From NCBI GenBank assembly GCA_029891385.1, contig CM057228.1, forward strand, positions 62,047,023 to 62,111,022: DNA of 64,000 nucleotides, read 5' to 3'. Numbering within the stretch: the stretch's first letter is position 1; every line of letters starts with the position of its first letter. Below the pieces are notes generated by a model that did no database searches, had not been told where the DNA came from, and saw only the letters and a list, made by a program, of their open reading frames with translations. A program made the position numbers and the translations under genes. Below are positions 24,213-36,559 of the stretch, one piece after another. This stretch comes from Erythroxylum novogranatense (Eukaryota; Streptophyta; Magnoliopsida; Malpighiales; Erythroxylaceae).

Positions 24213-24622
24213 ACCGTGTACACTGGAAAGTGAAAGATGAGGTACAGTGGCTGAGCCATGTTTATTGTAGGAGGGCCGTTGAGAAGTCTTGCGTTCACCA
24301 TTCAACAGAACATAGTTCATGTTTGAAATATTTTGTATGTATAGTTTCATATTGCGAGACGTGTGTTTCGCTTTGAATAAGAAGTGCAGCGACAGCTTGG
24401 CCTTATTGTAATTCCAATATACTGTATGTTTGTTTTCGAAGCCTCTTTTCTTTTTGCTTGCCCAATGCAAATCGTAGATGTACAATATTTCTACATACTA
24501 GTGCACGAGTTCACATCTAAAAGAAGTGCCAAGACGGTACATTTGATAGTCTAGTTTTGACACTGTAATAGGACAGACCTGTACAACGTACGAATTTGGA
24601 ACACCAAACTGATGACGTTTGC
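24213..24622. other. Shared 3' intergenic region of convergent genes
   Basis: 410 bp between the two stop codons, expected to hold both 3' UTRs. A weak aataag polyadenylation-like motif lies near 24377 on plus. No coding sequence. The minus-strand frame at 24153-24485 is a chance reading. Confidence 0.6.
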
Positions 24623-26218
24623 TCAAGACAGAACCACCACTTTACTCAAAATCCACAACACCAGGGAGAACTCAAATGCAAAGAGTGTGTGAAGCAACCC
24701 ACGATCAAGTGGAAATCCAAACAGAGTGATCCCTCCGTTGTTGTGCTGCAAGTATGCCACTGCAAGGTCAAAACTTTCGGTTCAGTTCTACAGAGATTGA
24801 ATTATTTTTGCTCCATAAAACTGTTCGCAGAATTTGAAACATACACTTGCCTAGTACATAATACCCACCTAAAGCTTGCCGGGTTTGGAAGGGAGACGGA
24901 TCCTGTGTGGAACTTGGATTGAAAGTGTTGTTAGGTGACTCTGAGCTACCATCAATGGCGGTGGATCCTGTGACTCCATCTACCTCTGGCATCAGTGTCT
25001 TTGCTTGGTCACTTCTTGCAGATGAAGACGTTGCAATCATATGCCATCTAGTTGCTACTGATACAATTCCTTGAGCTCTATGTGTGATTCTAGCCGCTCC
25101 AAAGAGACATAAGAAGAAGCCACTTAGCTGAACAGCTGAACAAACCTGTAAGTTAACCCAAAATTATTTCATGTCAACAACTTTCCAGGACGAATGGAAC
25201 AGAAAATGATTAAGATCAATCTCTTTGATGTGATGTTTCTGACAAGGGAAAGACTTTGTTATACATCCTAGGTTTGCTAGCAATTTGATATGCTTACCAC
25301 AAGGTCTCCAGAGTTGAAGAAGCTCTTGTCCCCCTTGAATGCTAAAACCAGAAGCAACGCTCCCAATTGACAGATTGTGATGGTAACCAAGCACGCAATG
25401 ATAAAGAACCGATACCTGTGGCTTGTAATGGACAATTGTTTCTTGATCCTAACATGTTCTCCAAATATGACACCGGCATCTGATTCGTGTCCCTCGAACA
25501 GTTTATGCAGACCTTCGAACCTTAGTATCTGGAGTTCGCAGGTCAGCCGAAACATGACGCAAACCAGTAAGAACATCCCAGTTCTGTAAACCCACGAAAC
25601 CAACCCCAGGACAAACATGATGGAATTCATAGGTAAACCGAAGCTGACGTATGGAAATGAAATTTTCACTGTCGAAAAGAAAATAACTTTATGTGCAAGT
25701 TCGACAACCAACGATGGCAAAAGGATGCATGCTAGGTATCGAAAAGCCTTATCAAGTCCCCGAGAGTACCCTCGTCGAACAAACAACGAATCTTGCTCTA
25801 GGCCGTCGAGGAACAAGAGCTGTCGTAGACCGTACCTATTGAAGAAACACTGAAGAGTGAAAAAGGCTATCAATGCCAAACCTGACTCAGGAAGCTGAAC
25901 AAGTATGTTGAAAAGTACAGGGTCATCGGCAGGTGATGAGGATGGAAGTTGAATGCAGATGGAGCTGAAGGTAGGAACAATAACGACGAGAAATATGAAG
26001 ACGAGGTATGATATGAATCTGCCGAGGCAAGAGGAGTGATCGAGAGCACACCACTTGAGGCTTAAACGGAAGTTTTGTAGCTCATCCAAGAGCAGAGATT
26101 TGGATAGGGGAAAAGAAGGATGAACTAACAACGGCGTTGAAACGTTGTGTAACGTCGTGCATCGATGGGATGGCTGTGAATCGACGTGGGTGTCATCGGA
26201 AGTAGTGAAGGCGTCCAT
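24623..26218 (-). CDS. DUF3537 seven-helix membrane protein (gustatory-receptor-like)
   Basis: Three exons on minus: 26218-25298, 25145-24869 and 24759-24623, with GT-AG introns, encode 444 residues. The start is the ATG at 26218 (MDAFTTSDD). An upstream in-frame ATG at 26308 would add 30 residues. The plant DUF3537 family has been linked by fold to insect gustatory receptor-like channels; its role in plants is poorly known. About seven hydrophobic helices are visible: residues about 67-90, 112-127, 161-182, 199-225, 270-294, the VCSAVQLSGFFLCLFG stretch at the start of exon 2, and LLHTLFAFEFSLVLW near the end. Conserved-looking pieces are LKWCALDHSS, RITHRAQGIVS, ATRWHM and QTRQAL. A serine/threonine-rich loop follows RWHM in exon 2. 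The frame is intact and the gene is probably functional. It converges on the reductase gene, but no functional link is implied. Confidence 0.88.
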
Positions 26219-27751
26219 TGTGGAATTTGAGCGGAAGATGCAGGATTGTTTAGCAACAGGCAACAGCAGTAACAGGGATTTATTGTATCGTGAAATTGCT
26301 GAGAGCAAGAGGTCCGTGACCCTTCAACTTATTGTTCTATGTTTGTTACGAACAGAAAAGCGTTGAAATTTTGCCTTTTCAGCTATGAGAACTAGGATAT
26401 GGGCAGGGTAACAAGTTAAAGTGAACACTATGCTGATGATTTGAGAATGTCTAATATTAAGTAATGTTATTACTAGTTTAATTAAGGTGAAAGTATCAAA
26501 TAATCCCTAAAATTTAACATTTACCACAATTTAACTCTTAAAATACAATTAAGCTCCCCATGTTAACAAAATTTGACAAACTCAACTTAATATACACCAA
26601 TTGTATATATGATAGAATTAAAATACTAAATCTTAGCTCAAAATATTTTGAACTTCATTACTTACTTTAATTATTTTCATAATTCATTTTGTTTGATTTA
26701 TTAGAATTAATTTTAGTACGGTAATGAAATCATATCTATTTGTCAAGTCGTTGAAAATAAACATTTATTACTATTTTAATCTTCAAGATAGGGGTAAATA
26801 ATGAGTGGTTTGAATTGATTTCTATAGAAAAAATAATTCAACTTGTTTATGCAATAGTTTTCACATTTTAATAAATATAAATAAATTGCAAATAAAATTG
26901 ATTTAATTTTTAAATTTTAATATTAAAAGAAGTAAAAATATATTAGCATTTATTCAATCTTATAATAGAATAATGTTTTACAATTTATGAAAAATTATAT
27001 ATTGAAATGTATGAATAAATATTTTGACCAAAATTATTAAATTTGTAAGCAATAGATGTAAAACTATATACTAGCTGTATTATTTATGTCAAAAATTATT
27101 TTGATACTAAAATGTTTGAAAAATTTAGCTGCCAAAGGTGACCACAGGCTCTTCAAAGTTAGATTTGAAATACTCATTTGTCACGTATGGAAACAACGGG
27201 ATAACCAAAAAAAAAAAGGTAAAGCAAGTGTTAAAATGAATGCTAAACGTTGTTCGGTTCATCTTCTGAAATAGATAAAGAATAAAATAATAATTTTTAG
27301 AAATATTGAAATAAATAAAGAATAAAATAATGATTTTTAGGAATAAAGTAGATAACGAATTGAATGAAAAAATATTATTTAGTTTGATTTATTCCTAAAA
27401 GATTTGAGTGATTGTATAATGCTTATATTTGATTTATAAACATAAATTTAAAATGACAAAAATAAATAATAAAAAGATTAAAATATTCATATAATCTCTA
27501 CTAACTACATTATTATTATTATTATTATTATCATTATTATTACAGTTAAGTAATAATGTTGATTCCTTAAGGATATTTTTGTCCAATTTATCCTTAATTT
27601 TATTTCCAACTGGTTAGAGTAGATAAAGATAGGGGAACGATAAGTTTACTTATTCTTTAAACTCATGAAATAAATAAATCTCCGTGAATTATAGATTCTA
27701 AATGTTTTCTTGAACTGAAAAAAAAAACTCATTGTCCGGAATAAAACGGTA
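26219..27751. other. AT-rich intergenic DNA upstream of the DUF3537 gene
   Basis: The first few hundred bases should include the DUF3537 promoter. The rest is AT-rich with no recognised gene, and includes an (ATT)n microsatellite at about 27510-27540. The 62-codon frame at 27086-27274 matches nothing I know. Confidence 0.5.
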
Positions 27752-27764
27752 CACTACAAGAAAT

Positions 27765-28115
27765 CAGTGTTTTACCGACGAAAATTACCGTCAGTAAAAG
27801 GAGATATCCGTCGGTGGAATTAATCACCGACGGAATTTGGTGGAGCAAAAATCTGTTGGTGAACTGCCCGCAGCTAAAAATACCGACCGACATTTTCCGT
27901 CGCAATGTTACGATGGAATTAACGACGGAACTATTACTGTCTGTATTTATTTAACGACGGAATGGTAAATAAGATGTCGTCGAAGAAATTTTGCTACGAT
28001 CATTAAGTCCGTCGGTAATGCGAAGTTATCTTCAACGACATTTACCGACAGTATGTTATACCGTCGGTAAATACGGTATTTTTTCCGACGGACAATTGTC
28101 CGTCGGTAATAACTG
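27765..28115. repeat. CACTA subterminal repeats
   Basis: More than ten copies of ccgtcggt or its inverse (accgacgg, with one-base variants such as cgacggaa) in both orientations within 350 bp. In En/Spm-type elements such arrays bind the element's regulatory protein. Here they flank the CACTA terminus directly. Confidence 0.8.
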
Positions 28116-28337
28116 ATTATTTTATTTTTTTGCTTTTTTGTTGTTATAATAATGATTATATTATATATTCACTTTATTAATTTGTGTTGCGTTGGAATCA
28201 TGAATAATGAGAAAATTAATAATTAATAAAACATAAAAAGAAATTAATTTCATAATTAAAAAATAAGAAATAACAAATCTCTTATGTTTTTTAATTGAAA
28301 ACACATGACAATGTTATGATAATTAATGTCGTAATGA

Positions 28338-30090
28338 TCATGGATGCTCTGAACTGTGTCCCCCCCTCTTTAACATTTCCATCTCCTGCCTAAGCTTAGC
28401 CATCTCCTCTGCATACTGTTTGTCCTTGGTCATCTGCTCCATCTCCGCTCTCATCTTAGTAAACCGCTCCATCTCCTCTCTCATCTTAGCTGCTTGCTCC
28501 ATCTGCTCCAGCGACTCTTTGATCTTTGAAACCTGCTCCAGCTCCGTCCTCATCTCTGCTCTCAGCTGTTCTGTCATTTGCAGACTAATCTCCTCCCTCA
28601 CCTTAGCTATGTCCTCCATATGCCGGTGATGTTGAGTAACGAGCTGCTCATTTTGATTAGCTAGTTGTTCCCTTAATGAGTCCACTGTGACTCGGAGCTC
28701 CGATACATAATGAGATTGAGATGGCCGAGCAGATGCTGCTGTATTAGAAAGGGAAGAGCGCGAATAAAAGGTGTTTGCATATGAGCCCAGGCCGAATATT
28801 CTTCCACGACGGTCCCAACCACCCATGACATCAAGATATGTCTGAGTCTCGTCCATAGGTTGTTCCTCCTGAGATTGTCGCTGGATATTTTCTTGTATTT
28901 GATCCTATTAGGAAACAATCTTTACATTAGTAAATAAGGTATAATTGTTAAGAAATTATTAAAATATGTTAATTTCTTGACATTCACTTCTACATCGATT
29001 GTTGATGAAGGTGACACCATCATGTTTCTTCGTGTGGGTGTGCACAAATACCTGCATAGGTGTAGGCTTCGTGCCCAATGCCTTTTCCTACACGTATAAC
29101 TTAAATTGTCAGATGTTAACTAGTATTTAAAAAAATTTCGGCAGAGTTTCCTCTGTATATATGATATTTGCCCCATGTTCAACAATGAAAATAACTTCAC
29201 ACAGCCATATGGAACCAGACATTTATATCATAATCACATTGTTCAATAAAGCAAAGCAAGATATATGTAAAATTGTCATGAGAAATTAGATACTTACTAG
29301 TATATGTGCATGCTCGTCGTGGGTAATTGATCCTCCCGTTTGCACTACAAGACTCGGCCCCCCCTCCCTTCACGTATGTTGGCCGAATTACGCTCAAATA
29401 TGGACATTGCCGCAGGTGATGACCAATATTCGGTCCAATGAGTCCAAATTTCCTCCGACATATAACGCGGGCGTGCACTAACCTTGCGTATTTGATTAAT
29501 TAAGTCGCGATAACGTATGCAAGCTTTCTTTTCCCATTGTTTATACATGATGGTGTCGAAACGAGAATCCCAGTAAAATTCTTTTTGAAATAAGATAAGT
29601 AAGAATAACAAAAAGTTAAAATGTTGTATGAACATTATGAATATAAAGCAATGTAACAAGAAAATAACTATGATTTCTACCTCAAACTCTTCAAAGTATA
29701 ATTTCTTTGTGGTGTCAGCTAAATTTTTCCACACATAACCCTCTGGTTCAATTCTTTGTTTGAACGAGGAAGTCATATTTCTTGAAATTGGTCCAGACGG
29801 AACCAACCTAACATGTAAAGTGATGTTATCTTATGTATATATTGGTAAAAGTCCATGTTGATAATAAGCAAATTGTGAAGTGCTTTGAGTTCACTTACTG
29901 GTCATTGACAATAGAAACAAACTTTCTTCCATCAGGTCCCTCAGCGCCAGGCTGACGGACGTCTCCTGCTTCCGGTTCGCAGGTGTTGGACGATATATGC
30001 GTTGTTCACTATAAGTTCCCCCAAACATGACTCGAAACCTGGGTCGCATAACGTCACGTTGTCTCTTCGGTCCCATTCTTTTCCTGAAAT
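28338..30090 (-). pseudogene. CACTA Transposase_24-type gene, broken
   Basis: Exons readable on minus, from right to left: about 30075-29905 (PKRQRDVMRPRFRV, GPDGRKFVSIVND), about 29805-29685 (LVPSGPISRNMTSSFK, EPEGYVWKNLADTTKK), about 29590-29300 (FYWDSRFDTIMYKQWEKK, RYRDLINQIRK, EEIWTHWTEYW, then GGSITHDEHAHIL), about 29090-28985 (TKPTPMQVFVHTHTKKHDG) and 28904-28338 (YLDVMGGWDRRGRIFG followed by a coiled coil). This is the plant Transposase_24 (PTTA/En/Spm) family. A G-run near 29360 is off by one base and breaks the frame in the third exon. The last exon, about 180 residues, ends in a long heptad-like REEM/KMRAEMEQ coiled coil. Confidence 0.75.
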
Positions 30091-30140
30091 TCAATTTCGT
30101 ACAATTCTCTACATGTACAACTAATAATTTGAAAGCCATA

Positions 30141-31458
30141 TTAAACAGAACACATACAGAAGAAACTATGGCAATAAATGAAGGTTAACAATTTGTTATC
30201 AACCATAAATGAACGTTAACACTAATATCAAATATGCATTGTTTAACCTTGTCTTACAGATACAACAATAAATCAACGTGAAAGCAAAGTGTAATAATGT
30301 CTGGCAGTACAAAAGCACATTGATCGATTCAATTTTTTTGATTCCATATAACATGGGTGTCGGTAAAGGTGAAAGAGTCTCCAATGTCTGGGTTCCTGAG
30401 AAGTGTTCTCGCACGTTCAAAAGCACCAATGGAAATAGTGAAACTTCGTCCACCTTCTGTGCGTTGTTGATCACATTCTTACAATAACATTGCAGCTATA
30501 TCTATATTTGTTGAGGAAACAGTGAATGAGTGCCCAATCTTAGAATGGAAGACTTCTTCTCCGGATGAACTACTAACAGGAACAAATCTACCTAAGTTGA
30601 TACGTATCAACTTACAAACATATAAGTGCAACTTTATTCCTCCTTAAGATGCAAGTCCCAAATAGGAACTTTTCTGTATAATCAAAGAATAGTTGGCCTC
30701 TCTTGTAACTCAAGAAAGTAGTTAGAGAATTCTTAATTCTGATTAATAAAATTTCATTTTCTCAAAATATTAAAAAATATATATATATAGTTTAAAATTC
30801 AAGAATAGCCGGTACTTTGTATTAGATCCAAAAGAAATCATCTAATTGATTTTATTTAAAATAAATGATAACCTTAAAATCTCGAAACATTAATATTACA
30901 AAATTATGTAATTTAAACCTAAATATTCTTTGAAGTAAACATTTTTAAATATTAATACTAAAAAGTTAAGTAAATAAGAACATTATAAATAAATTTCTAT
31001 GTTTTTTTCAAAAGAAAGAAAACTTAAACCAAATAATTAAAGAAAAATAATGTGGGTGAATTATTTTGATTGCGTGTTAATAAAAATAACTTATTTACAT
31101 AATAATAAAAAGTAACATTAAAAGCTATAAAATGAATTTAACAGTTTTTTTATGTTGGGTTAGACTAAAGCAAAATAAATAAATAAGATACTCATGTTTT
31201 CATTTTAAAGACTAAATTATTTTGAATTTTTTAATGACTTGATTTGGTTAGAATGGTTTATCTCACTTAAAAGTTTTTTATCTTTCTTTTTTTATTGTAT
31301 TCCTTAAATCTTTAATTATTGATTTGATTTTACAAGGACAATTAATATTAGTATCATTAAAACAACTTTGACAATATTATTAAATAATGCAAATAAGGTT
31401 GTGTACATCATTACATTAAAAACATCTTAAACCGAACTAAAGCAGTCGACTTGATATG
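30141..31458. other. Non-coding DNA between CACTA and LINE
   Basis: AT-rich with no gene recognised. It may include missing CACTA sequence on the left and the 5' UTR of the LINE on the right; the border is not visible. It contains a perfect 22-bp palindrome at 30593-30614. Confidence 0.4.
30593..30614. repeat. Perfect 22-bp palindrome
   Basis: The dyad is centred between 30603 and 30604; its central 20 bases are AAGTTGATACGTATCAACTT. No partner copy was seen nearby. Confidence 0.9.
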
Positions 31459-31488
31459 ATGGATTCTCTTGGTAACGAAAGACCTCCC
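31459..31488 (+). pseudogene. LINE ORF1, first ten codons
   Basis: ATG at 31459 begins MDSLGNERPP and runs into copia B at 31489. It continues in the same sense at 41186 with LPAAKDRATKKVKLRG after the duplicated CTCCC. MD...RPP and KKVKLR are usual near the N-terminus of plant LINE ORF1 proteins. Confidence 0.8.
31484..31488. other. Target duplication of copia B, left copy
   Basis: CTCCC here and at 41181-41185 flank the two LTRs exactly. It is the usual 5-bp duplication left by copia integrase. Confidence 0.9.
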
Positions 31489-33425
31489 TGTAAGTACAAG
31501 TCGACTTGTACTACTGATAAGTCGACTTGTTCTTGAACAGTACGGATAAGTCGACTTATTTAAGGACGGTACTGTTTATTTGTGCCCTAAAGACAATCCC
31601 CTTTAGCGCGTTTTATTCACAGTCGTATGCAGACTGAATGAATAAATAAAGAAAAGGCATAATTCATTAATTTGATGTTTATGAACATTGTTTATGAATT
31701 GATTGGATCTTTAATCAGATTAATGAAGTCCATGATATATGACATAGCATGAAGGAAATTATGATGTGATCATACTCCGAGATTCCTATCATGTGCAATT
31801 ATGTCAAGATATCTAAATTCTCCTAGTCATAGGATTAATGAGATGGACATCATTAATCCGGATAGACTAGCACATGTCATATTCCTTGATTGGATCAAGC
31901 GGTGGATCTCGTAAAGCGTAAATATGAGATATTTAGAATTGACATGTGGATGCTTACTAGCGGTAGTAAGTTCATTGGATGACCTGCTATGAGATCATCA
32001 CATGGATATCTTATCTAGTGTCAGTGATAATCTCATCATAGCAATGGTGCAACTATCCTTAGACTTGAGGTACTCGAGGATATCTTGAATCTTGATCCGT
32101 GCTTTGACTCCATTCCTTGTTGCCTTCGGAGGTAACTCATAGGGTGGTGCTTGGAGTGCGACTTGAGGTATTCGAAGATAATTGAGTAGCCAATAAAGGA
32201 TTCACCACTCGGATTAGCAGAAGAGATACCCATGGCCTCTTGTCAGGATCATTACTCGGAAATCTCTGGCCAGAGTGAATATGTCATGGAGAGTGTCTTC
32301 ATGGACATATAGAGTAATGAGTCCTAGGACGAGATCTGTTATCACTTGAGCTAGACTCAGTCTAGTGAGAGTTGACACTTTAACCATACTCATAACCAAG
32401 TGGGGTATAGGATGATGAAAGGACGAATTGCACGGTAATTGTCTATGGAAGGGTTTGTGATCTGGTTCGTGATGAATAGATCAAACCGATTACTTTCCGG
32501 TCAATTGGGGGTCATGATGTGTTGCTAGATACCGCTCATGACTTGCTCAGATTAATTGTTAATCTAAGTGGCCAACATAACCGGGAGCCTAAAGGGTCAC
32601 ACGCTTAAGAGTGTTTCAGAGAATCTGTAAAATAATAATTGGACAGAGTTCCAATTATGGAGAGCTTTAGGATTAAATGGATCCCAATGGGATTGGGATA
32701 TGTCCCGATGAGATCGCGACATCAATATTGCTAAGAAAGGTTTTGAATTTTTTCAAAGACGGGGCCCGATAGTGCAGTAGGACCAATTCCAGCTTTGTTG
32801 GACTGCTTTAGCAATTATATATATATATTAATTAAGTAAATAATTAATTAATATATAAAAATATATAAGCATCTTCGTTGGAATGGGAGAAAAGGAGATG
32901 GGAAGGTTTGAAAAGTCAAACCTTATTACTTTATTCATTAAAGATGAATGGCCATTAATCATCCATGTGTTAGCTTCTTATGGATTGATTTTTAAAGTGT
33001 TAAAAATCAACTTAAGAAGGCTTTTTGGAGGAATGGCCGTATGGTTTGCGTGAAAGGAGGATAAGAAATTGAAAGCTTAAAGGTTAAGCTTTGATTTGGA
33101 AAAGTTTCATGTTTCTTCTTCTTCCATCAAGCATCATCTTTTCTTCTCTTCTCCAAGGCATGGATTCCAACGTTTTCCTTCAGCTCTCCAGGACAGAGGT
33201 AAGGTCTAGCAGCCTTTAATCTGTTCTAGCTATTCCCGGGTCAAAGGGGTTTGATCCGGTTAGGTTTTCTGATCTCTGCGTGGATCACCTTTAGAGATAG
33301 TCTCTTTTGGCTATTTAGGTTTATGTCTTCATACGGATACCTGGATCCTGGGTTGGGAAGGTCCAGGAACAAAATTTTGTTTTCCGCTGCCTGTACATGT
33401 GATGTACCTCCGGGATTTTCCTACA
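31489..33425 (+). repeat. 5' LTR of copia B (1937 bp)
   Basis: Starts TGTAAGTACAAGTCGACT and ends GGGATTTTCCTACA. The first about 100 bp carry three AAGTCGACTT palindromes and ggacggtactgtttattt, before joining the family sequence at gtgccctaaag. GAATAAATAAAG lies near 31640. An AT-rich patch lies at about 32815-32865. Confidence 0.95.
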
Positions 33426-33426
33426 G

Positions 33427-33438
33427 TGGTATCGAGAG
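33427..33438 (+). other. Primer-binding site of copia B
   Basis: TGGTATCGAGAG, one base after the LTR. It differs from copia C's TGGTATCAGAGC by changes at the CAG, so it is a tRNA-Met type site that is either mutated or misread. Confidence 0.75.
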
Positions 33439-34549
33439 TCGGTATCCCGTATGAAGCTAAAACCTAAGCTAGATCAGAAACCCTAAGTGCTGTTGATGTT
33501 GATGCATGTGTACTGCCCAGATTTCGAATTGCTATAGAGATAGGGTTTTCGAAATTTTTCTGCCCAGGATTGTTCATAACATTTTAGAGAATATGTCTAT
33601 GAATTTTTAGAATTTATCGATTTGATTTGATATACTTTTGCTAATTAATTCCCTAAGGTTACAGATGCTGTTTTGTGAAACGATTCTGGAACAGGCAGTA
33701 GTATAAAATCGAGAATAAATTCTAGAAAAATCTTTTTCTGGATTTTCCTTCACCTACATGTCTCTAAGATGTTGGTGAATATCTGTGAGCATGGAAATTG
33801 GATTTCAAGGTGATTGGATATTTATTCACGAATTTATTCTATGCTGTTGGGAATTGCTGTGCTGATGAACACAGATTTGGAATCGGTTTTCTTATTTTGG
33901 TTGACTGGTTTTTTAATGGCCTAAAATCCTGAAAATATTCAGGTAGCATGTTCAGAACATTTTGTAACCTATATAATTTTCTCATGATTTATTGAAATTG
34001 TTTCATTGATCATTTCAAGCAATGTACAGAACTGGACAGTTTTGGTGAAAATTGTTGGGATTGTTTTCCTTGGCTTGATTGAGGGTGCTTTTTCAGTTCC
34101 AATGCCTTGCACCATTTTTAATGTGATTAAAAATGTGTTATCTTGATGTAGTATGATTGCCAAACTGAATTGCTTGAATTTGTTTATCCAAGAATTGTTT
34201 AATGCCGAATTAGTCACATTAGCGTCTCGTTAGTATATTGCGTTATCTTGTTTGTTTTGACCGTCATATTTTTTATGGCATGTGCTGAAGTAAATTTGAT
34301 AATGTATATGCTAGCTAGAGATGCTTAGGATGATAATTTGGGTGTTCCTAAATTGTTTGGAAATTAATGAGTTTTGACTCATTTCAAGTTTTTCATATAG
34401 TTTGACTATTTAAGGCTTTCATGGTTCAATGAATTGTTCATTGATACATCAAATTTATCAGATATTACCTTAGGTATGTAGGTGTTGTGAATTGGAATTG
34501 CATTAATTGAGGAATTAGCCGATTAGAGATTTTAGCAAATTTACCTGGA

Positions 34550-34772
34550 TAAGTCGACTTGTATGTGAAATAAGTCGACTTGTTCAAGGTTTTTGGGATA
34601 AGTCGACTTGTCTATATAATAAGTCGACTTGTTCAGGATCTCAGTATAAGTCGACTTGTAGTACCTTATAAGTCGACTTGTTCATGGGCAGGTGACATAA
34701 GTCGACTTGTGTCATACAAGTCGACTTGTGTGTGGGCAGATGCAATAAGGCGACTTGCATTTGATGAAAGTC
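34550..34772 (+). repeat. AAGTCGACTT palindrome array, copia B leader
   Basis: At least eight AAGTCGACTTG-type units, most flanked as ATAAGTCGACTTGT, at about 20-35 bp spacing, plus two decayed units (aaggcgacttg, aagtcaacttg). The 79-codon frame at 34580-34819 is this array translated. Confidence 0.9.
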
Positions 34773-34976
34773 AACTTGTAGCATGCTCAGGTTGGATGAT
34801 GGATGATTATAAGGATTGATTCAATACGATTGATGAAACCTAAATTATTCCATATAGTCTTCGTGACTATAATCCTTAAGCTTGGAGTCTAGAGACCCGA
34901 AATCCCTCCTCGGTATATGAAAACTAACGCCTTCCATTAATATGGTAAGAACCAGAGTTCTTATAGGGTTGGGTTG

Positions 34977-35359
34977 TTGAGCAAACTCAAGCTCACTCTA
35001 TACGGATATGTTCGAACCATGAAAATATGATTTTCGGATTAATGGGTCGGTTTTCACTGGAAGCGTTGGTTTGTTGAGCAAACTCAAGGTCAACGTGGAC
35101 AGAGGCGAAATTGGGTAGCATACATCGGATGTATGCGCATCAAAGAGTTGATACCCAATGAAGTGCACACATCAACAAGTTGATAGCACTGATTGATAGT
35201 TGTGTCTAAGATGTAATTGGTATATCTGATACCTCCCGAGACATAAGGTGGCTTGTTGGACAAATCCAAGGTCATTCTCAATGTCGGTTATCGATGATAC
35301 AATTGGTATGACCGATACCTACCGATTGACCTAAGTTGTGGCTTGTTGAGCAAACTCAA
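34977..35359 (+). repeat. Four hairpin units, copia B leader
   Basis: TTGAGCAAACTCAA at 34977-34990, 35074-35087 and 35346-35359, and TTGGACAAATCCAA at 35256-35269. All are five-base-pair stems with loop CAAA. The third unit has two stem positions changed on both arms. Confidence 0.85.
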
Positions 35360-35550
35360 GGTCACTCTTAGCAATGTCGGATATCGACCCACTAGGACAT
35401 TATGTCACTTTGTTTCTCTGGATTCGTAAAGAGGGTTATGGATTCTAGGAAACTAGTGGGAGCCATATGCATATCATGCAAGTCCTTATGATCATGCAGG
35501 CATTTCTATTCTATTATTCCTTCTCTCTATCGCGTTTAGGTTGATTGAAG

Positions 35551-36410
35551 AACTCTTTCAGTGTGAATTTTCGCTCTCTATTCTGGACTGAATTTTCTTG
35601 ATTGGCTAAGGAATCTGAGAATTGTTCTCAGATCTGAGGAACTGGGATACGTCCTAGATGTTCCACTTCCAGATGCACCTGCTGTCGATGCTTCTGATAA
35701 GGATCGAAGCATATCGTAAGCATCTAATGGACGATGACATGGTCGCTTGCCTCGATGTCACCAGAGCTGCGAAGAAAAGACGAGTCCATGGATGCTCACG
35801 TTATAATATCTCATCTTAGGGAGCTGTTTGATGAGTGAGCTCGATGCGAAAGGTTCAAGACCTCAAGGCTTCTCTTCATCACAAAGATGGCTCCAGGATA
35901 AGCTAACGTGCAAGATGCCTCAAGATGAATGGCTATATTGAGAGATTGGCCGTCTTAGGATTTGTAATGGATTATGAGTTAAGTAGAGACTTAATTCGGT
36001 TGGATTGTCGATGGTTATTCACGGTTTGTGTTAAACTATCGGATAAACCAAATATCCACAACAATTCTGAATGATCAATCTGCTTTCATGACAAATGAAA
36101 GGTGCTATCAAGAGAGATAGCAAGTGCTAATGGTGGATGCTTCTTCTTCTAGTTCAAAGAAGAAAAAGGCCAAGAAACCAAAGGGAAGTGCCAACAAAAA
36201 GAAAACCAAAGATTCTGCCCCAAAAGGATTTTGCTTTCATTGTGGCAAGACTGGCCACTAGAGGGGAAACTGTAAAATCTATCTGGAGTCCTTGAAGTAG
36301 AAGAAGGCATCAGATGCCTCTACTTCTTCAAATATGTTTGTCATTGAGGTTAATACTATTCCTGATCCAAACATATCGGTATTTGATACCGGATGTGACT
36401 CATACATATG
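35551..36410 (+). pseudogene. Copia B gag and protease remnant
   Basis: Matches the copia C gag by eye but has lost its start codon, and frames shift repeatedly. Recognisable parts are FLDWLRNLRIVLRSE (about 35590-35640), ERLAVLGFVMDYELS, the zinc knuckle CFHCGKTGH (about 36233) followed by a stop where tryptophan is expected, and a protease motif VFDTGCDSYI (about 36377). It is inactive. Confidence 0.8.
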
Positions 36411-36559
36411 AAATGATATGTAGGGCCTCAGGGACAGTAGAAAGCTCATAAAAGGAGAACTGGACTTTCGTGCAGGTAATGAAGCAAGGGTTGCTACATT
36501 AGCCGTAAGCACTTATGTCTTGTCACTCCCTGGTGAGCTTATATTCAAATTGGATGATT

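Larger units (their letters stand above)
27752..30140 (-). mobile_element. CACTA (En/Spm) element, one end only
   Basis: Begins CACTACAAGAAA at 27752, the hallmark CACTA terminus, preceded by gta (possible 3-bp target duplication). It has a subterminal repeat array and a minus-strand Transposase_24-type gene. A matching inverted terminus (TTTCTTGTAGTG) was not seen to the right before the LINE starts, and there is no TNPD-type transposase. It is therefore a truncated or deleted element. The right limit given is the end of recognisable coding sequence. Confidence 0.75.
33439..35550 (+). other. Copia B leader
   Basis: A 2.1-kb non-coding leader aligned with those of copia A and C. It contains the palindrome array (34550-34772) and the hairpin units (34977-35359), and ends at the position of the gag start. 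The equivalent gag ATG is lost (gaagaactctttcag against gaagatgactttcag in copia C). Confidence 0.75.

Noticed and set aside
24153..24485. 110-codon minus frame
   Set aside because: Overlaps the last exon of the reductase and its 3' UTR in antisense; no domain.
34580..34819. 79-codon repetitive frame (SRLV repeats)
   Set aside because: It is translation of the palindromic leader array.
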